NCBI GenBank assembly: GCA_009846685.1
Contig: VWVY01000005.1
Span: 62,001-126,000 of the forward strand
Length of the DNA stretch: 64,000 nt
Direction of reading: 5' to 3'
Source of the DNA: Rhizobiales bacterium SYSU XM002
GTDB lineage: Bacteria > Pseudomonadota > Alphaproteobacteria > Rhizobiales > Beijerinckiaceae
Part shown: in pieces, positions 10,393-21,151 of the stretch
Layout of the letters: each line of letters starts with the position of its first letter
How positions within the stretch are numbered: position 1 is the stretch's first letter
The notes under the pieces: generated by a model
What the model saw: only the letters and a program-made list of their open reading frames with translations
The model's database searches: none
What the model was told of the DNA's origin: nothing
Position numbers and translations under genes: made by a program

Positions 10393-11370
10393 ATGTCCGC
10401 GCTCGTCGACACGATCACCAACCCTTCGCTCATTGCCTCGGTGCTGACGGCGGTTGCCGTCTCGGCCACCATCGTCACGATCGGCCTGCCGCTTCTCGAA
10501 CGCAACGAGATGAAGGACCGGATGAACGCGGTCGCGCTCGAACGCGAGCGGATCCGGGCGCGCGAACGCGAGCGCCTGAACCAGCAGGGCAAACAGAAGG
10601 CCCAGTTGCGCTCGACACCGGGTGCGCGCGCCAAGCAGATCGTCGAGCAGTTCAACCTCAAGAAATGGCTCGATTCCGAGACCGCGGCCGAACGGCTGAT
10701 GAAAGCCGGCCTGCGCGGCCCCAAGGCCGAGACCGGCTTCCTGCTCGGTCGCCTGATCGCACCGATCGGGCTCGTGCTGTTCGTGATCCTCTACCTTCTC
10801 GTCAACAAGGGTTTTGGATGGCCGATCGGCGCGCGCGTCGGTGCGGTGATCCTCGCCGCCTATCTCGGCCTCAAGCTGCCCGAGGTCTACCTGTCCAATC
10901 TCACCTCGAAGCGTCAGGCGTCGATGCGGCGTGCCTTCCCCGATGCACTCGATCTCCTGTTGATCTGCGTCGAATCCGGCATGTCGATCGAGCATGCCTT
11001 CCGCAAGGTCTCGACCGAGATCGGCGTATCGTCGGTGCCGCTCGCCGAGGAACTGGCGCTCACGACAGCGGAACTCTCCTATCTCCCGGAGCGGCGGCAG
11101 GCCTATGACAACCTCGCGAAACGCACTGGCGTGGAGAGCATCAAGTCGGTTGCGACCGTGCTTATCCAGGCTGAACGCTATGGCACACCGCTTGGGCAGG
11201 CGTTGCGTGTCCTCGCGCAGGAAAGTCGCGACCAGCGCATGACGGCGGCGGAGAAAAAGGCTGCGGCGTTGCCGCCGAAACTCACGGTGCCGATGATCGT
11301 GTTCTTCATGCCGGCCCTGTTCATCGTCATCCTGACGCCGGCGCTGATCCAGATCTTCAAGTGGAAATAG
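10393..11370 (+). CDS. tadC: Tad pilus inner-membrane platform protein TadC
   Basis: This is a second GspF-type platform protein of 325 residues, with an N-terminal membrane segment, a highly charged linker (ERERIRARERERL), two central membrane segments, the GspF motif FPDALDLLLICVESGMSIEHAF, and C-terminal hydrophobic segments. GAGGAGGGGG upstream is a strong ribosome-binding site. It is the last plus-strand gene of the pilus operon and is followed by a strong terminator. Confidence 0.93.
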   Translation: MSALVDTITNPSLIASVLTAVAVSATIVTIGLPLLERNEMKDRMNAVALERERIRARERERLNQQGKQKAQLRSTPGARAKQIVEQFNLKKWLDSETAAERLMKAGLRGPKAETGFLLGRLIAPIGLVLFVILYLLVNKGFGWPIGARVGAVILAAYLGLKLPEVYLSNLTSKRQASMRRAFPDALDLLLICVESGMSIEHAFRKVSTEIGVSSVPLAEELALTTAELSYLPERRQAYDNLAKRTGVESIKSVATVLIQAERYGTPLGQALRVLAQESRDQRMTAAEKKAAALPPKLTVPMIVFFMPALFIVILTPALIQIFKWK

Positions 11371-11407
11371 GATCAGCCTCGTTTCGGGGCATCACACGGC
11401 AAACGAA

Positions 11408-11440
11408 AACCCCGGAAACGGCCTTCCGGGGTTCTTTATT
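11408..11440 (+). terminator. Rho-independent terminator of the cpa/tad operon
   Basis: A ten-base perfect stem (AACCCCGGAA paired with TTCCGGGGTT) with a six-base loop is followed by a T-rich run. The opposite strand also reads hairpin then TTTTCGTTT, so the element could end the convergent TadD-like transcript as well. Confidence 0.88.
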
Positions 11441-11487
11441 TCTGGATGATCTTCTTAGTTTGGCAAAAGGAATAAGGCTGGCATGCC

Positions 11488-12339
11488 TCAGCGCCGCAGC
11501 GCATCGCTCTTGCCGGCGGCCTCGACCTTCTTTTCCGGTTCCTTCCGGGCCTTCGGCGCAAGGCTGGTCGGGGCCCGCATCGCGACCGTCTTGCCGGCGG
11601 CGGCGCCCGTCCGGGACGGGGCGGAAGCCACGCCCTGGATCTCGACGGCCGTTGCTTCCGAGTTCTTGCCCTGAAGCCGCAGCACGAGCGCGAGATTACC
11701 CTGGATGCGGGCATTGCTCGGCGCGCGGCCGGCAGCCTTGCGCAGGGTTTCCTCGGCCAACCGCAATTCCTTGGTTAGCATGTAGGAGAGGCCGAGGTTG
11801 TTGAGCACGACCGGCTCGTCCGGGGCAATCTGCAGCGCGCGGTGGTAGTATTCCCGTGCCTGCCTGTGGTTGCCGGACTGGTCGGCGACCGAGCCGAGCG
11901 TCGAGAGAACGCGCCAGTTGGGTCGGTCTTCGGTATGGGCTTGCGGGAGAACGCGCGCAGCCTCGGCGAAGCGACCGATATCGGCCAGCGCCTTGCCGTA
12001 TGCTGCGGCGACATCGCGATCGCCGACATTGACCACCGAGGCCCGTTCGAGCACCGCGACGGCCTGCGGGTGCTGTCCGTTCGCGCGCAGGGCGGCAGCG
12101 TAGGCGAGGGAAGCCTCCTTCGCGCCCGGCCGGGCATCATAGCGACGGCCAAGCTCGCCGATATTGTCGGTGGATGAGGTAAGGGAGCGATCGTTGCCAC
12201 CAACCTGCGAGAGCGACCCGGTGAAATTCGAAAGCCGACCCGAGCAGCCGCCGGCGAGGAGTGCCGTGCCAAGGATCGCCGTCAGCAGCTTCAGGCGTGC
12301 AGCGCGCCGGAGGGCAGGTGATGGCAGGGTCTCGGACAT
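11488..12339 (-). CDS. tadD: TadD-like tetratricopeptide lipoprotein
   Basis: This 283-residue protein has a lipoprotein signal ending in LLAGGC (Cys32) and several tetratricopeptide repeats across about residues 75-215, for example the block APDEPVVLNNLGLSYMLTKELRLAEETLRKA. TadD proteins are outer-membrane lipoproteins needed for Tad pilus secretin function. ATG 12339 is chosen because GAGGAAG precedes it and the lipoprotein signal follows; an upstream start at 12381 adds 14 acidic residues. It faces the pilus operon across a shared terminator. The C-terminal 60 residues are Ala/Thr/Lys rich and probably unstructured. Confidence 0.85.
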   Translation of the reverse strand: MSETLPSPALRRAARLKLLTAILGTALLAGGCSGRLSNFTGSLSQVGGNDRSLTSSTDNIGELGRRYDARPGAKEASLAYAAALRANGQHPQAVAVLERASVVNVGDRDVAAAYGKALADIGRFAEAARVLPQAHTEDRPNWRVLSTLGSVADQSGNHRQAREYYHRALQIAPDEPVVLNNLGLSYMLTKELRLAEETLRKAAGRAPSNARIQGNLALVLRLQGKNSEATAVEIQGVASAPSRTGAAAGKTVAMRAPTSLAPKARKEPEKKVEAAGKSDALRR

Positions 12340-12515
12340 GGCTTCTTCCTCGTCTGGTCGGGCTGTAATCCGTCTGCGCAAGGCATCCGCGGACTGGCGC
12401 CGGACGGCGGACGCATGACCGCCTTCACGAAAAAGAATAACTCGTTAACCCTAATCAGGTGTTAATGGGCAGTGTATAGCCTGCGAATCCAGTCCTTTGC
12501 CACGAAAGCTCTTTT

Positions 12516-13886
12516 ATGGCTGCCAAAGTCGCTCCCATCCCCGTCATTCCGGTCTCCGCAGCCCGTTGGGAAGAGGTTGCCGCTCGACTCGGGCCAACCG
12601 CGCGGGCCTATGCCGCCGCGCAGGGTTTCGCCGGAAAATCCGGCCGTGTCCTTGTCCTGCCGGGATCGTCCGGTGCAATCGAGGCCGTGGTTTTCGGCAC
12701 GGGGGATGACGAGGGGCTCGCCCAGAGTCCGTTCTTTGCTGGCAAGCTGGCGACGGAGCTTCCTGCGGGCCATTATCGGCTTGAAGGCCCGTTAGCAGAT
12801 GCTAATTTGAGCTATCTCGCCTGTCTTAGCGGCGGTTACCGGTTCACGAAGTACAAGGAAAGCGACGCGCCGACCGTAACCTTTGCCCCGCCGACAGGGT
12901 GCGAGAGCGACCGGATCGAGCGTATCGCGAAGGCTCTTGCCGCTGGTCGCGATCTGATCAACACCCCGGCGAACGAGATGACGACCGATGCGCTCGCGGC
13001 AGCCGCGCGCGCGCTTGCGGCCCGGTATGGCGCTCACGTCGAGGAAATTGTCGGTGACGCACTGTTGAGAGATAATTTTCCTATTATTCATGCGGTAGGC
13101 CGGGCTTCCGCGAGCCCGCCCCGGCTCGTCAGCATCCGCTGGGGGGATCCCTCTGCACCGAGGGTTGCACTCGTCGGCAAGGGGGTCGTTTTCGATACCG
13201 GCGGCCTCAACCTGAAGCCGGACAACTCCATGCTGCTGATGAAGAAGGACATGGGCGGCGCGGCGGCGGCGATCACGGCCGCCGATTTGCTCATGGGAGG
13301 AAATGCAAAAATATGTTTGCATCTTGTCCTGCCGATCGTCGAGAACGCGGTCGCGGGGAATGCCTTCCGGCCGGGTGACATCTACCGTTCGCGGAAAGGC
13401 CTGACCGTCGAGATCGGCAACACGGACGCCGAGGGGCGGCTCATTCTCGCCGACGCGTTGGCCTTTGCCGATGACGATGAGCCTGACCTCATGATCGACT
13501 TCGCGACCTTGACAGGCGCGGCTCGCGTGGCGTTGGGACCCGATCTTCCGCCCTTCTATACCGACGACGAAATGCTCGCCGAAGCGATCGCCCGAACCGG
13601 AGTCGCGGTGCAGGATCCGGTCTGGCGATTGCCCCTGTGGAAGCCATACCGGTCGATGTTCGACTCGAAGGTAGCGGATCTCAACAACGCTGGTACAGGA
13701 GGGTTCGCGGGCTCGATCACGGCAGCCCTTTTCCTGCAACGCTTCGTGACAAAGGCGAAGACTTGGGCGCATTTTGATATCTACGGCTGGACACCGACGG
13801 CGAAGCCCGGTCGGCCCGAAGGTGGCGAGCCTCAGGCTGCGCGTCTGGTGGCGTCGATGATCGAGGCTAAATTTGGTGTGGCATAA
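12516..13886 (+). CDS. pepA: Leucyl aminopeptidase (M17 family)
   Basis: This 456-residue cytosolic aminopeptidase carries the M17 metal and catalytic motifs: KGVVFDTGGLNLKP near residue 220, MKKDMGGAAAA near 243, and the signature NTDAEGRL near residue 302. M17 enzymes use two metal ions to remove N-terminal residues from peptides, notably Leu and Cys-Gly. It is transcribed away from tadD across a 176-base gap and heads a same-strand group with a MarR regulator and an NlpC/P60 peptidase, which suggests peptide or wall-fragment turnover (inference). Confidence 0.93.
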   Translation: MAAKVAPIPVIPVSAARWEEVAARLGPTARAYAAAQGFAGKSGRVLVLPGSSGAIEAVVFGTGDDEGLAQSPFFAGKLATELPAGHYRLEGPLADANLSYLACLSGGYRFTKYKESDAPTVTFAPPTGCESDRIERIAKALAAGRDLINTPANEMTTDALAAAARALAARYGAHVEEIVGDALLRDNFPIIHAVGRASASPPRLVSIRWGDPSAPRVALVGKGVVFDTGGLNLKPDNSMLLMKKDMGGAAAAITAADLLMGGNAKICLHLVLPIVENAVAGNAFRPGDIYRSRKGLTVEIGNTDAEGRLILADALAFADDDEPDLMIDFATLTGAARVALGPDLPPFYTDDEMLAEAIARTGVAVQDPVWRLPLWKPYRSMFDSKVADLNNAGTGGFAGSITAALFLQRFVTKAKTWAHFDIYGWTPTAKPGRPEGGEPQAARLVASMIEAKFGVA

Positions 13887-13991
13887 CGCAAAGTTGTAAA
13901 ACCTGCGGGTTACTCGTATCTGTTCAGGTGTGGTATAGTTTCCTAGTGCTAGCCAGAGCGCAGAAGATTTTTCAGGGGAAGAATTACCCGC

Positions 13992-14342
13992 ATGAGTGTT
14001 CGGTTGAGGCCTGTTCAGGCCCTCAAGCTCTGGCATGAAGTCGGGTTGACCCTGGTGCGCCGCAATGGCGCCGACCTGACGCAGCGGCAAGTCGTCATCC
14101 TGCTGACGATCTATCTCGAACCGCCCCCGCATACGGTCCGCGGCCTCGCAACAAAACTGGGCGTCACCAAGCCTGTCATTACGCGCGCGCTCGACGCGAT
14201 GGGCGACATCGATCTCGTCTCCCGCCGGCGCGACCCGGCAGACAGGCGCAACGTCATCATCCAACGCACCGTTCGGGGGGCCTTGTTCCTCGAGGAGTTC
14301 GGCGATCTTATTGTCGAGCGGGCGGAATTGCTCGCGCCCTGA
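13992..14342 (+). CDS. Small MarR-family transcriptional regulator
   Basis: This 116-residue protein contains a winged-helix domain typical of MarR: HTVRGLATKLGVTKPVITRALDAM is the recognition region (about residues 53-76) and RDPADRRNVIIQ forms the wing. It is shorter than usual MarR proteins (about 140-150 residues), with reduced terminal dimerisation helices. A TATAGT -10-like sequence lies at 13934-13939. It sits 23 bases upstream of the NlpC/P60 gene, so that gene is the obvious candidate target; the ligand is unknown. Confidence 0.82.
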   Translation: MSVRLRPVQALKLWHEVGLTLVRRNGADLTQRQVVILLTIYLEPPPHTVRGLATKLGVTKPVITRALDAMGDIDLVSRRRDPADRRNVIIQRTVRGALFLEEFGDLIVERAELLAP

Positions 14343-14364
14343 TTCGAGAACCGCGGTTGCACCG

Positions 14365-15243
14365 ATGAATCACCCGCTTGTCCATGACGCGCTGGCCGAA
14401 GACCTGCGTCTCCTGCCGGCCCGGCCCGATCTTGCGGCGGAAGCGCTCCGCGGCCGAATTGCGGCTGACCGCTATGTGCAAGCGCAGCCGCGCCGCGTTG
14501 TCGCTCCGGCCGTTGCCCTGCGCAAGGCGCCGGAAGCGGGCCGCGCGCTCGAAACCGAGCTGATTTTCGGTGAGATTTTCGACGTTTATGAGTTTCGTGG
14601 CGGCTGGGCCTGGGGGCAGGCCCGACGTGACGGCTATGTCGGCTACGTGGAGGAGCGCGCGCTTTCCTCGGCGCTTCCGGCGCCGACCCATCGGGTTGGC
14701 GCCCTGCGCGGTTTCCTCTATCCCGGCCCCGGTATCAAAACGACTCCGCTCGGCTTTCTCCCGTTCGGGGCCGAGGTTGCCGTTGAAGAGGCCGAAGGCG
14801 GATTTTCGCGCTTGGCCGAGGGCTACGTCTTCTCGGGTCACCTTGCGCCGCTTGATACCTTCGAGGCCGATCCGGTTGCTATCGCCGAGACATTCCTTGG
14901 CAGTCCCTATCTTTGGGGCGGGAAGTCGAGCCTCGGACTCGATTGTTCGGCGCTGGTGCAGACGGCGTGCCACGCCTGCGGCATTGCAGCCCCGCGCGAC
15001 AGCGACATGCAGGAGAAGGTTCTCGGCGAACGGATCGAGATCCCGAACGATCCGGCCCATTACCGGCGCGGTGATCTCCTGTTCTGGCCGGGGCATGTCG
15101 CGATGGCGCGGGGGGACGGCACGATGATCCATGCCACCGCCTTCTCGATGAATGTCATCGTCGAACCGCTCTCCGAGGCGCTCGCCCGCATCGAGGCGCA
15201 GGGCACGCCGCTGCGGACGGCGCGCCGCCTCACGTTCGGGTGA
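14365..15243 (+). CDS. NlpC/P60 family cell-wall peptidase
   Basis: This 292-residue protein has two SH3-like segments (about residues 50-170) followed by a C-terminal NlpC/P60 cysteine peptidase domain. The catalytic Cys is in GLDCSALVQ near residue 195, the His in WPGHVAM, and the third polar residue is His in MIHATAF. The arrangement resembles gamma-D-glutamyl-L-diamino acid endopeptidases of the YkfC type, which act on peptidoglycan peptides. No signal peptide is visible, favouring cytoplasmic recycling rather than wall hydrolysis. ATG 14365 is chosen over a start at 14311, which lies inside the MarR gene. Confidence 0.87.
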   Translation: MNHPLVHDALAEDLRLLPARPDLAAEALRGRIAADRYVQAQPRRVVAPAVALRKAPEAGRALETELIFGEIFDVYEFRGGWAWGQARRDGYVGYVEERALSSALPAPTHRVGALRGFLYPGPGIKTTPLGFLPFGAEVAVEEAEGGFSRLAEGYVFSGHLAPLDTFEADPVAIAETFLGSPYLWGGKSSLGLDCSALVQTACHACGIAAPRDSDMQEKVLGERIEIPNDPAHYRRGDLLFWPGHVAMARGDGTMIHATAFSMNVIVEPLSEALARIEAQGTPLRTARRLTFG

Positions 15244-15310
15244 TATCCCGTACGGAGCCTTTACCTCGCTGCGAAACCTGCCACACTCGCCGCTCCGGAT
15301 GGAGGCGTTG

Positions 15311-16195
15311 ATGCTCGCGGCACGGCGTATGACCTGGACCATAACCTGGACCAAGATCTGGCGGACGGGCCTTGCGGGCCTGATGCTGGCGCTGTCCGGC
15401 GGCCTGGCCGGTCTTGCCCAGTCTCCTGCCCCCGCCCCTGAACCTCCGGCCGAGATCTGGCCCGACAAGGGTACCGATGTCGACGTCGCGCTCGTGCTGG
15501 CGGTCGATATTTCCTATTCGATGGACCCGGATGAACTCGCCCTCCAGCGGGAGGGTTATGTCGCCGCCCTCACCTCGCCGCAGGTCATCGAGGCAATCCG
15601 CAAGGGCGTCGTCGGCCGGATCGGCGTGACCTATCTCGAATGGGCCGGCACCTTCTCCCAGCACGTGATCGCCGACTGGACGATTATCGAGGATGCGAAC
15701 AGCGCGAAAGCCTTCGCCGATTCCATCGCCGCCGCGCCGGTTCGTCGTGCCCGGCGCACCTCGATATCCGGAGCGATCGATTTCTCGATGCGCCGGCTTC
15801 AGGAAGCGCCGCTTCGTCCCTTGCGGCGCGTGATCGATATTTCCGGTGATGGTCCGAACAACGAGGGCGGGCTGGTGACGCTGGCGCGGGACAAGGCCGT
15901 GCGGCGCGGAGTCGTCATCAACGGCCTGCCGATCATCATCAAGCGGGGTTTCTCCTCGCTCTATGACGTCGATACGCTCGACGAATATTACGAGGATTGC
16001 GTGATCGGCGGTCCCGGCTCTTTCATGGTGGTCATCAACGAGCGCGATCAGTTCGCAAGCGCGATCCGTTCGAAAATCCTGCGGGAGGTGGCGCAATCCA
16101 CGCAGTCGGATGCCGACAAGGCGGGCTCGCGCGGGCGATCGGACTGCATGGTCGGCGAGAAGATGTGGCGCCGGAACTGGGACGGCGGCAACTGA
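15311..16195 (+). CDS. Secreted von Willebrand A-like protein (DUF1194)
   Basis: This 294-residue protein has an N-terminal hydrophobic signal (GLAGLMLALSGGLAGLA) and a von Willebrand factor A fold. The MIDAS-type metal motif is AVDISYSMD, and DISGDGPNNEGG matches the conserved second block of DUF1194. ATG 15311 has GGAGG five bases upstream; ATG 15299 is an alternative. Its function is unknown; the fold suggests metal-dependent protein binding in the periplasm. It ends two bases before the convergent hrpB stop. Confidence 0.85.
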   Translation: MLAARRMTWTITWTKIWRTGLAGLMLALSGGLAGLAQSPAPAPEPPAEIWPDKGTDVDVALVLAVDISYSMDPDELALQREGYVAALTSPQVIEAIRKGVVGRIGVTYLEWAGTFSQHVIADWTIIEDANSAKAFADSIAAAPVRRARRTSISGAIDFSMRRLQEAPLRPLRRVIDISGDGPNNEGGLVTLARDKAVRRGVVINGLPIIIKRGFSSLYDVDTLDEYYEDCVIGGPGSFMVVINERDQFASAIRSKILREVAQSTQSDADKAGSRGRSDCMVGEKMWRRNWDGGN

Positions 16196-16197
16196 GA

Positions 16198-18660
16198 TCA
16201 GCTTCCGCGCGGCTTGGCGCGTGTGGTCGGGGGCGCTTCGGCAGGGTTCTCCGGCCAGGGATGCTTGGGGTAGCGCCCGCGCATCTCGGCGCGAACATCG
16301 GCCCATGATCCTTTCCAGAAGCCGGGCAAGTCGCGTGTGATCTGGATCGGTCGATGTGCTGGCGAGAGCAGTTCGAGCGTCAGCGGCAGTTTGCCATGTG
16401 CGATTGTCGGATGGGTCTTCAGCCCGAAGAGTTCCTGCACGCGGATGGCGAGAAACGGCGCACCCTCGCCCTCATAGCGCAGGGGATGCGCCTGTCCGGT
16501 CGGCGCAAGGAAATGCGTCGGCGCCTCGCGATCGAGTTCGGCGCGAAGGTTGTAAGGCAACAGTGCATCGAGCGCGGCTCCGAGTAGCGCTGCATCGATC
16601 GCCGCGAGGCTGGTGGCTTCGTAGAGGAGGGGAGCAAGCCAGTCTTCCGCCGTTGATGCCAACCCTTCCGCCGAAAGGTCCGGCCAGCGATCCGGCTCCG
16701 CCTGCCGCAGGAAACCGGCGCGATCCCGGAGCTGTTTCTGGGCTTTTGACCAAGGCAGGCGGTCGATCCCGGCCTTCGCGGCGGCGCGGGCGAGCACAAC
16801 GGCGCTTTCCTCGCCCGTCTGCACCGGCATGGCTTGCGATTCGAGCGTGAGCGCGTCGAGCTGTGTGATCTGGCGGCGACGGAGCGAACCTGCATCGGCA
16901 TCGAACCGGGTCTCGTCGGAAACGCGGATGCGATGGGCGAGAAGGCGTGTGATTTCCTCGCGGGAAACGCGTGCGGCGAGCGTGATCCGTCCGCGAGCGG
17001 CACTGCCCGCGATATCGAGCGCGACGATATGGGCTTCGCCCGCAAGCGCGTCTGCGGGGTCGAGCCCGGCCATGCGCCCGTTGGAGAGGTTGAACTGGCC
17101 GCTGCCCGCTGCCTTGCCGATCCGGTCCGGGAAGGCGAGCGCGCAGAGCCCGCCGAGGCTTGCGGGCACTGGCCGCCCTTCTTCTTTCGCGGCCTCGCGC
17201 GCGAGTGCAGCCCAGCGTGTTGCCATCGCTCTGACAGCCTGCGCGCGGGGGGACTTTTCGCGCCGAAGCCGGTCGAGCCGATGCGCGATATCGGTTTCGT
17301 TGCCGCCGATCCCGCGTTCGCCGACGAGGGCGGCGATCTCGGCTGCCTCCTCACCCATACCTGCCCGCACGCCCTCAATGACCAGCGTGCCGAGGCGGGG
17401 GCTGAGCGGGAGGCGCTGGAGCAGGCGGCCATGCAGCGTGATCTGTCCGACCTCGTCAAGTGCGCCGAGGCCGGAGAGTAGCCTCTCCGCTTCGATCAAC
17501 GTCGCCGTTGGCGGTGCATCGAGCAGTTTCAACGCTTCCGGCCTTGTGCCCCAGACGGCGCAATCGAGCCGAAACGATGAAAGATCGGTGTCGAGGATTT
17601 CAGGGCGGTTGAAGGCGACGAGGCCCTGATCCTGTGCCTCGTCCCAGAGGCGGATGGCGATGCCGGGTTCGGTGCGTCCGGCGCGGCCCCGGCGTTGATC
17701 GGCGGAGGCGCGGCTGACGCGGATGGTTTCGAGCCGCGAAAGGCCGAGCGCGGGTTCATAGCGCGGCGCCCGTTGAAGGCCGCTGTCGATCACGATCCTG
17801 ACGCCTTCGATGGTCAGCGAGGTCTCGGCGATCGCGGTCGCGAGCACCACCTTCCGGTGACCGCCCGGCGCGGGCCGGATCGCGGCGTCCTGCCGTTCGG
17901 GCGGCAATGCGCCATAGAGTGGGCAGATTTCCACCTTCGGCGGAAGTTTCGCGTCGTCCAGCAACCGTGCGACGCGCTCGATCTCGCCCTGTCCCGGCAG
18001 GAAGGCAAGGATCGAGCCCGGATCGGTCGAAAGCGCGGCGCGGATGGCGGCTGCGACCTGATCCTCGATCCGCGCGTTCGGATCGCGGCCACGATAGCGC
18101 GTTTCGATCGGGAAGGTGCGGCCTTCGCTGGTGATAACAGGCGCTTCGCCCAGCAAGGTCGCGATGCGCTTGTCGTCGAGCGTCGCCGACATCACGGCGA
18201 GGCGCAGGTCCGGGCGAAGCGCTTCGCGCGTTTCCAGCGCCAGCGCGAGGCCGAAATCCGCATCGAGCGAACGTTCGTGGAATTCGTCGAACAGCACGGC
18301 AGCGATTCCGTCCAGTGCTGGATCGTCGAGGATCATGCGGGTGAAAACGCCCTCGGTGACGACGAGAATGCGCGTTTCCCGCGATTCCCGCGCGTCGAAC
18401 CGGGCGCGGAGGCCGACGCGTCGGCCGAGCGGTTCGCCGAGAAGTTGCGCCATGCGGCTGGCCGCACCACGCGCGGCGATGCGGCGCGGCTCCAGCACGA
18501 GGATCGTCCCATCCCCGCGCCACGGCGCAGCGAGCAGCGCTGGAGGCACGCCGGTCGTCTTGCCCGCGCCGGGGGGCGCGACGAGCACGGCCTTCCCCGC
18601 GCCCTCAAGCGCGGCGAGAAGTTCGGGCAGGGCGGCGTCGATCGGTAGCGGGGCGGTCAC
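16198..18660 (-). CDS. hrpB: ATP-dependent helicase HrpB
   Basis: This 820-residue DEAH-box helicase has Walker A APPGAGKTT (Lys34), the DEFH box in LFDEFHERSLDADFG, motif III SAT in VMSATLDDKR, motif V SLTIEGVRIVIDSG and motif VI QRRGRAGRTEPG, followed by the HA2 and HrpB C-terminal domains. Its length matches HrpB (about 800-840). HrpB helicases are widespread, but their substrate is not settled. It lies downstream of the malic enzyme gene on the same strand with a 30-base gap. Confidence 0.94.
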   Translation of the reverse strand: MTAPLPIDAALPELLAALEGAGKAVLVAPPGAGKTTGVPPALLAAPWRGDGTILVLEPRRIAARGAASRMAQLLGEPLGRRVGLRARFDARESRETRILVVTEGVFTRMILDDPALDGIAAVLFDEFHERSLDADFGLALALETREALRPDLRLAVMSATLDDKRIATLLGEAPVITSEGRTFPIETRYRGRDPNARIEDQVAAAIRAALSTDPGSILAFLPGQGEIERVARLLDDAKLPPKVEICPLYGALPPERQDAAIRPAPGGHRKVVLATAIAETSLTIEGVRIVIDSGLQRAPRYEPALGLSRLETIRVSRASADQRRGRAGRTEPGIAIRLWDEAQDQGLVAFNRPEILDTDLSSFRLDCAVWGTRPEALKLLDAPPTATLIEAERLLSGLGALDEVGQITLHGRLLQRLPLSPRLGTLVIEGVRAGMGEEAAEIAALVGERGIGGNETDIAHRLDRLRREKSPRAQAVRAMATRWAALAREAAKEEGRPVPASLGGLCALAFPDRIGKAAGSGQFNLSNGRMAGLDPADALAGEAHIVALDIAGSAARGRITLAARVSREEITRLLAHRIRVSDETRFDADAGSLRRRQITQLDALTLESQAMPVQTGEESAVVLARAAAKAGIDRLPWSKAQKQLRDRAGFLRQAEPDRWPDLSAEGLASTAEDWLAPLLYEATSLAAIDAALLGAALDALLPYNLRAELDREAPTHFLAPTGQAHPLRYEGEGAPFLAIRVQELFGLKTHPTIAHGKLPLTLELLSPAHRPIQITRDLPGFWKGSWADVRAEMRGRYPKHPWPENPAEAPPTTRAKPRGS

Positions 18661-18690
18661 AGGAGGCTCTGAAGATGCATCCCGCCCGGT

Positions 18691-20976
<2,286 letters not shown>

Positions 20977-21151
20977 GGAGGCGGCATTCCGGGCAAAGTG
21001 GTGGCGCGTCTGGCTAGGCGATGCTGAAACTTGAGGCAATCGAGCCTTTCAGCGTAGGGATGTTGTCCCCAGCGCTCAAGCGTGGATTTCCGCAATAGGA
21101 AGGTGCGCCGGGTCGAATTCGGCGCGCCGCCATGCTAGACGGGCCGGATCA

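Noticed and set aside
9343-10995. 550-residue open frame on the minus strand
   Set aside because: It is antisense to tadB and tadC, whose membrane and GspF motifs are clear; the antisense product is low-complexity Arg/Asp/Glu sequence caused by high GC.
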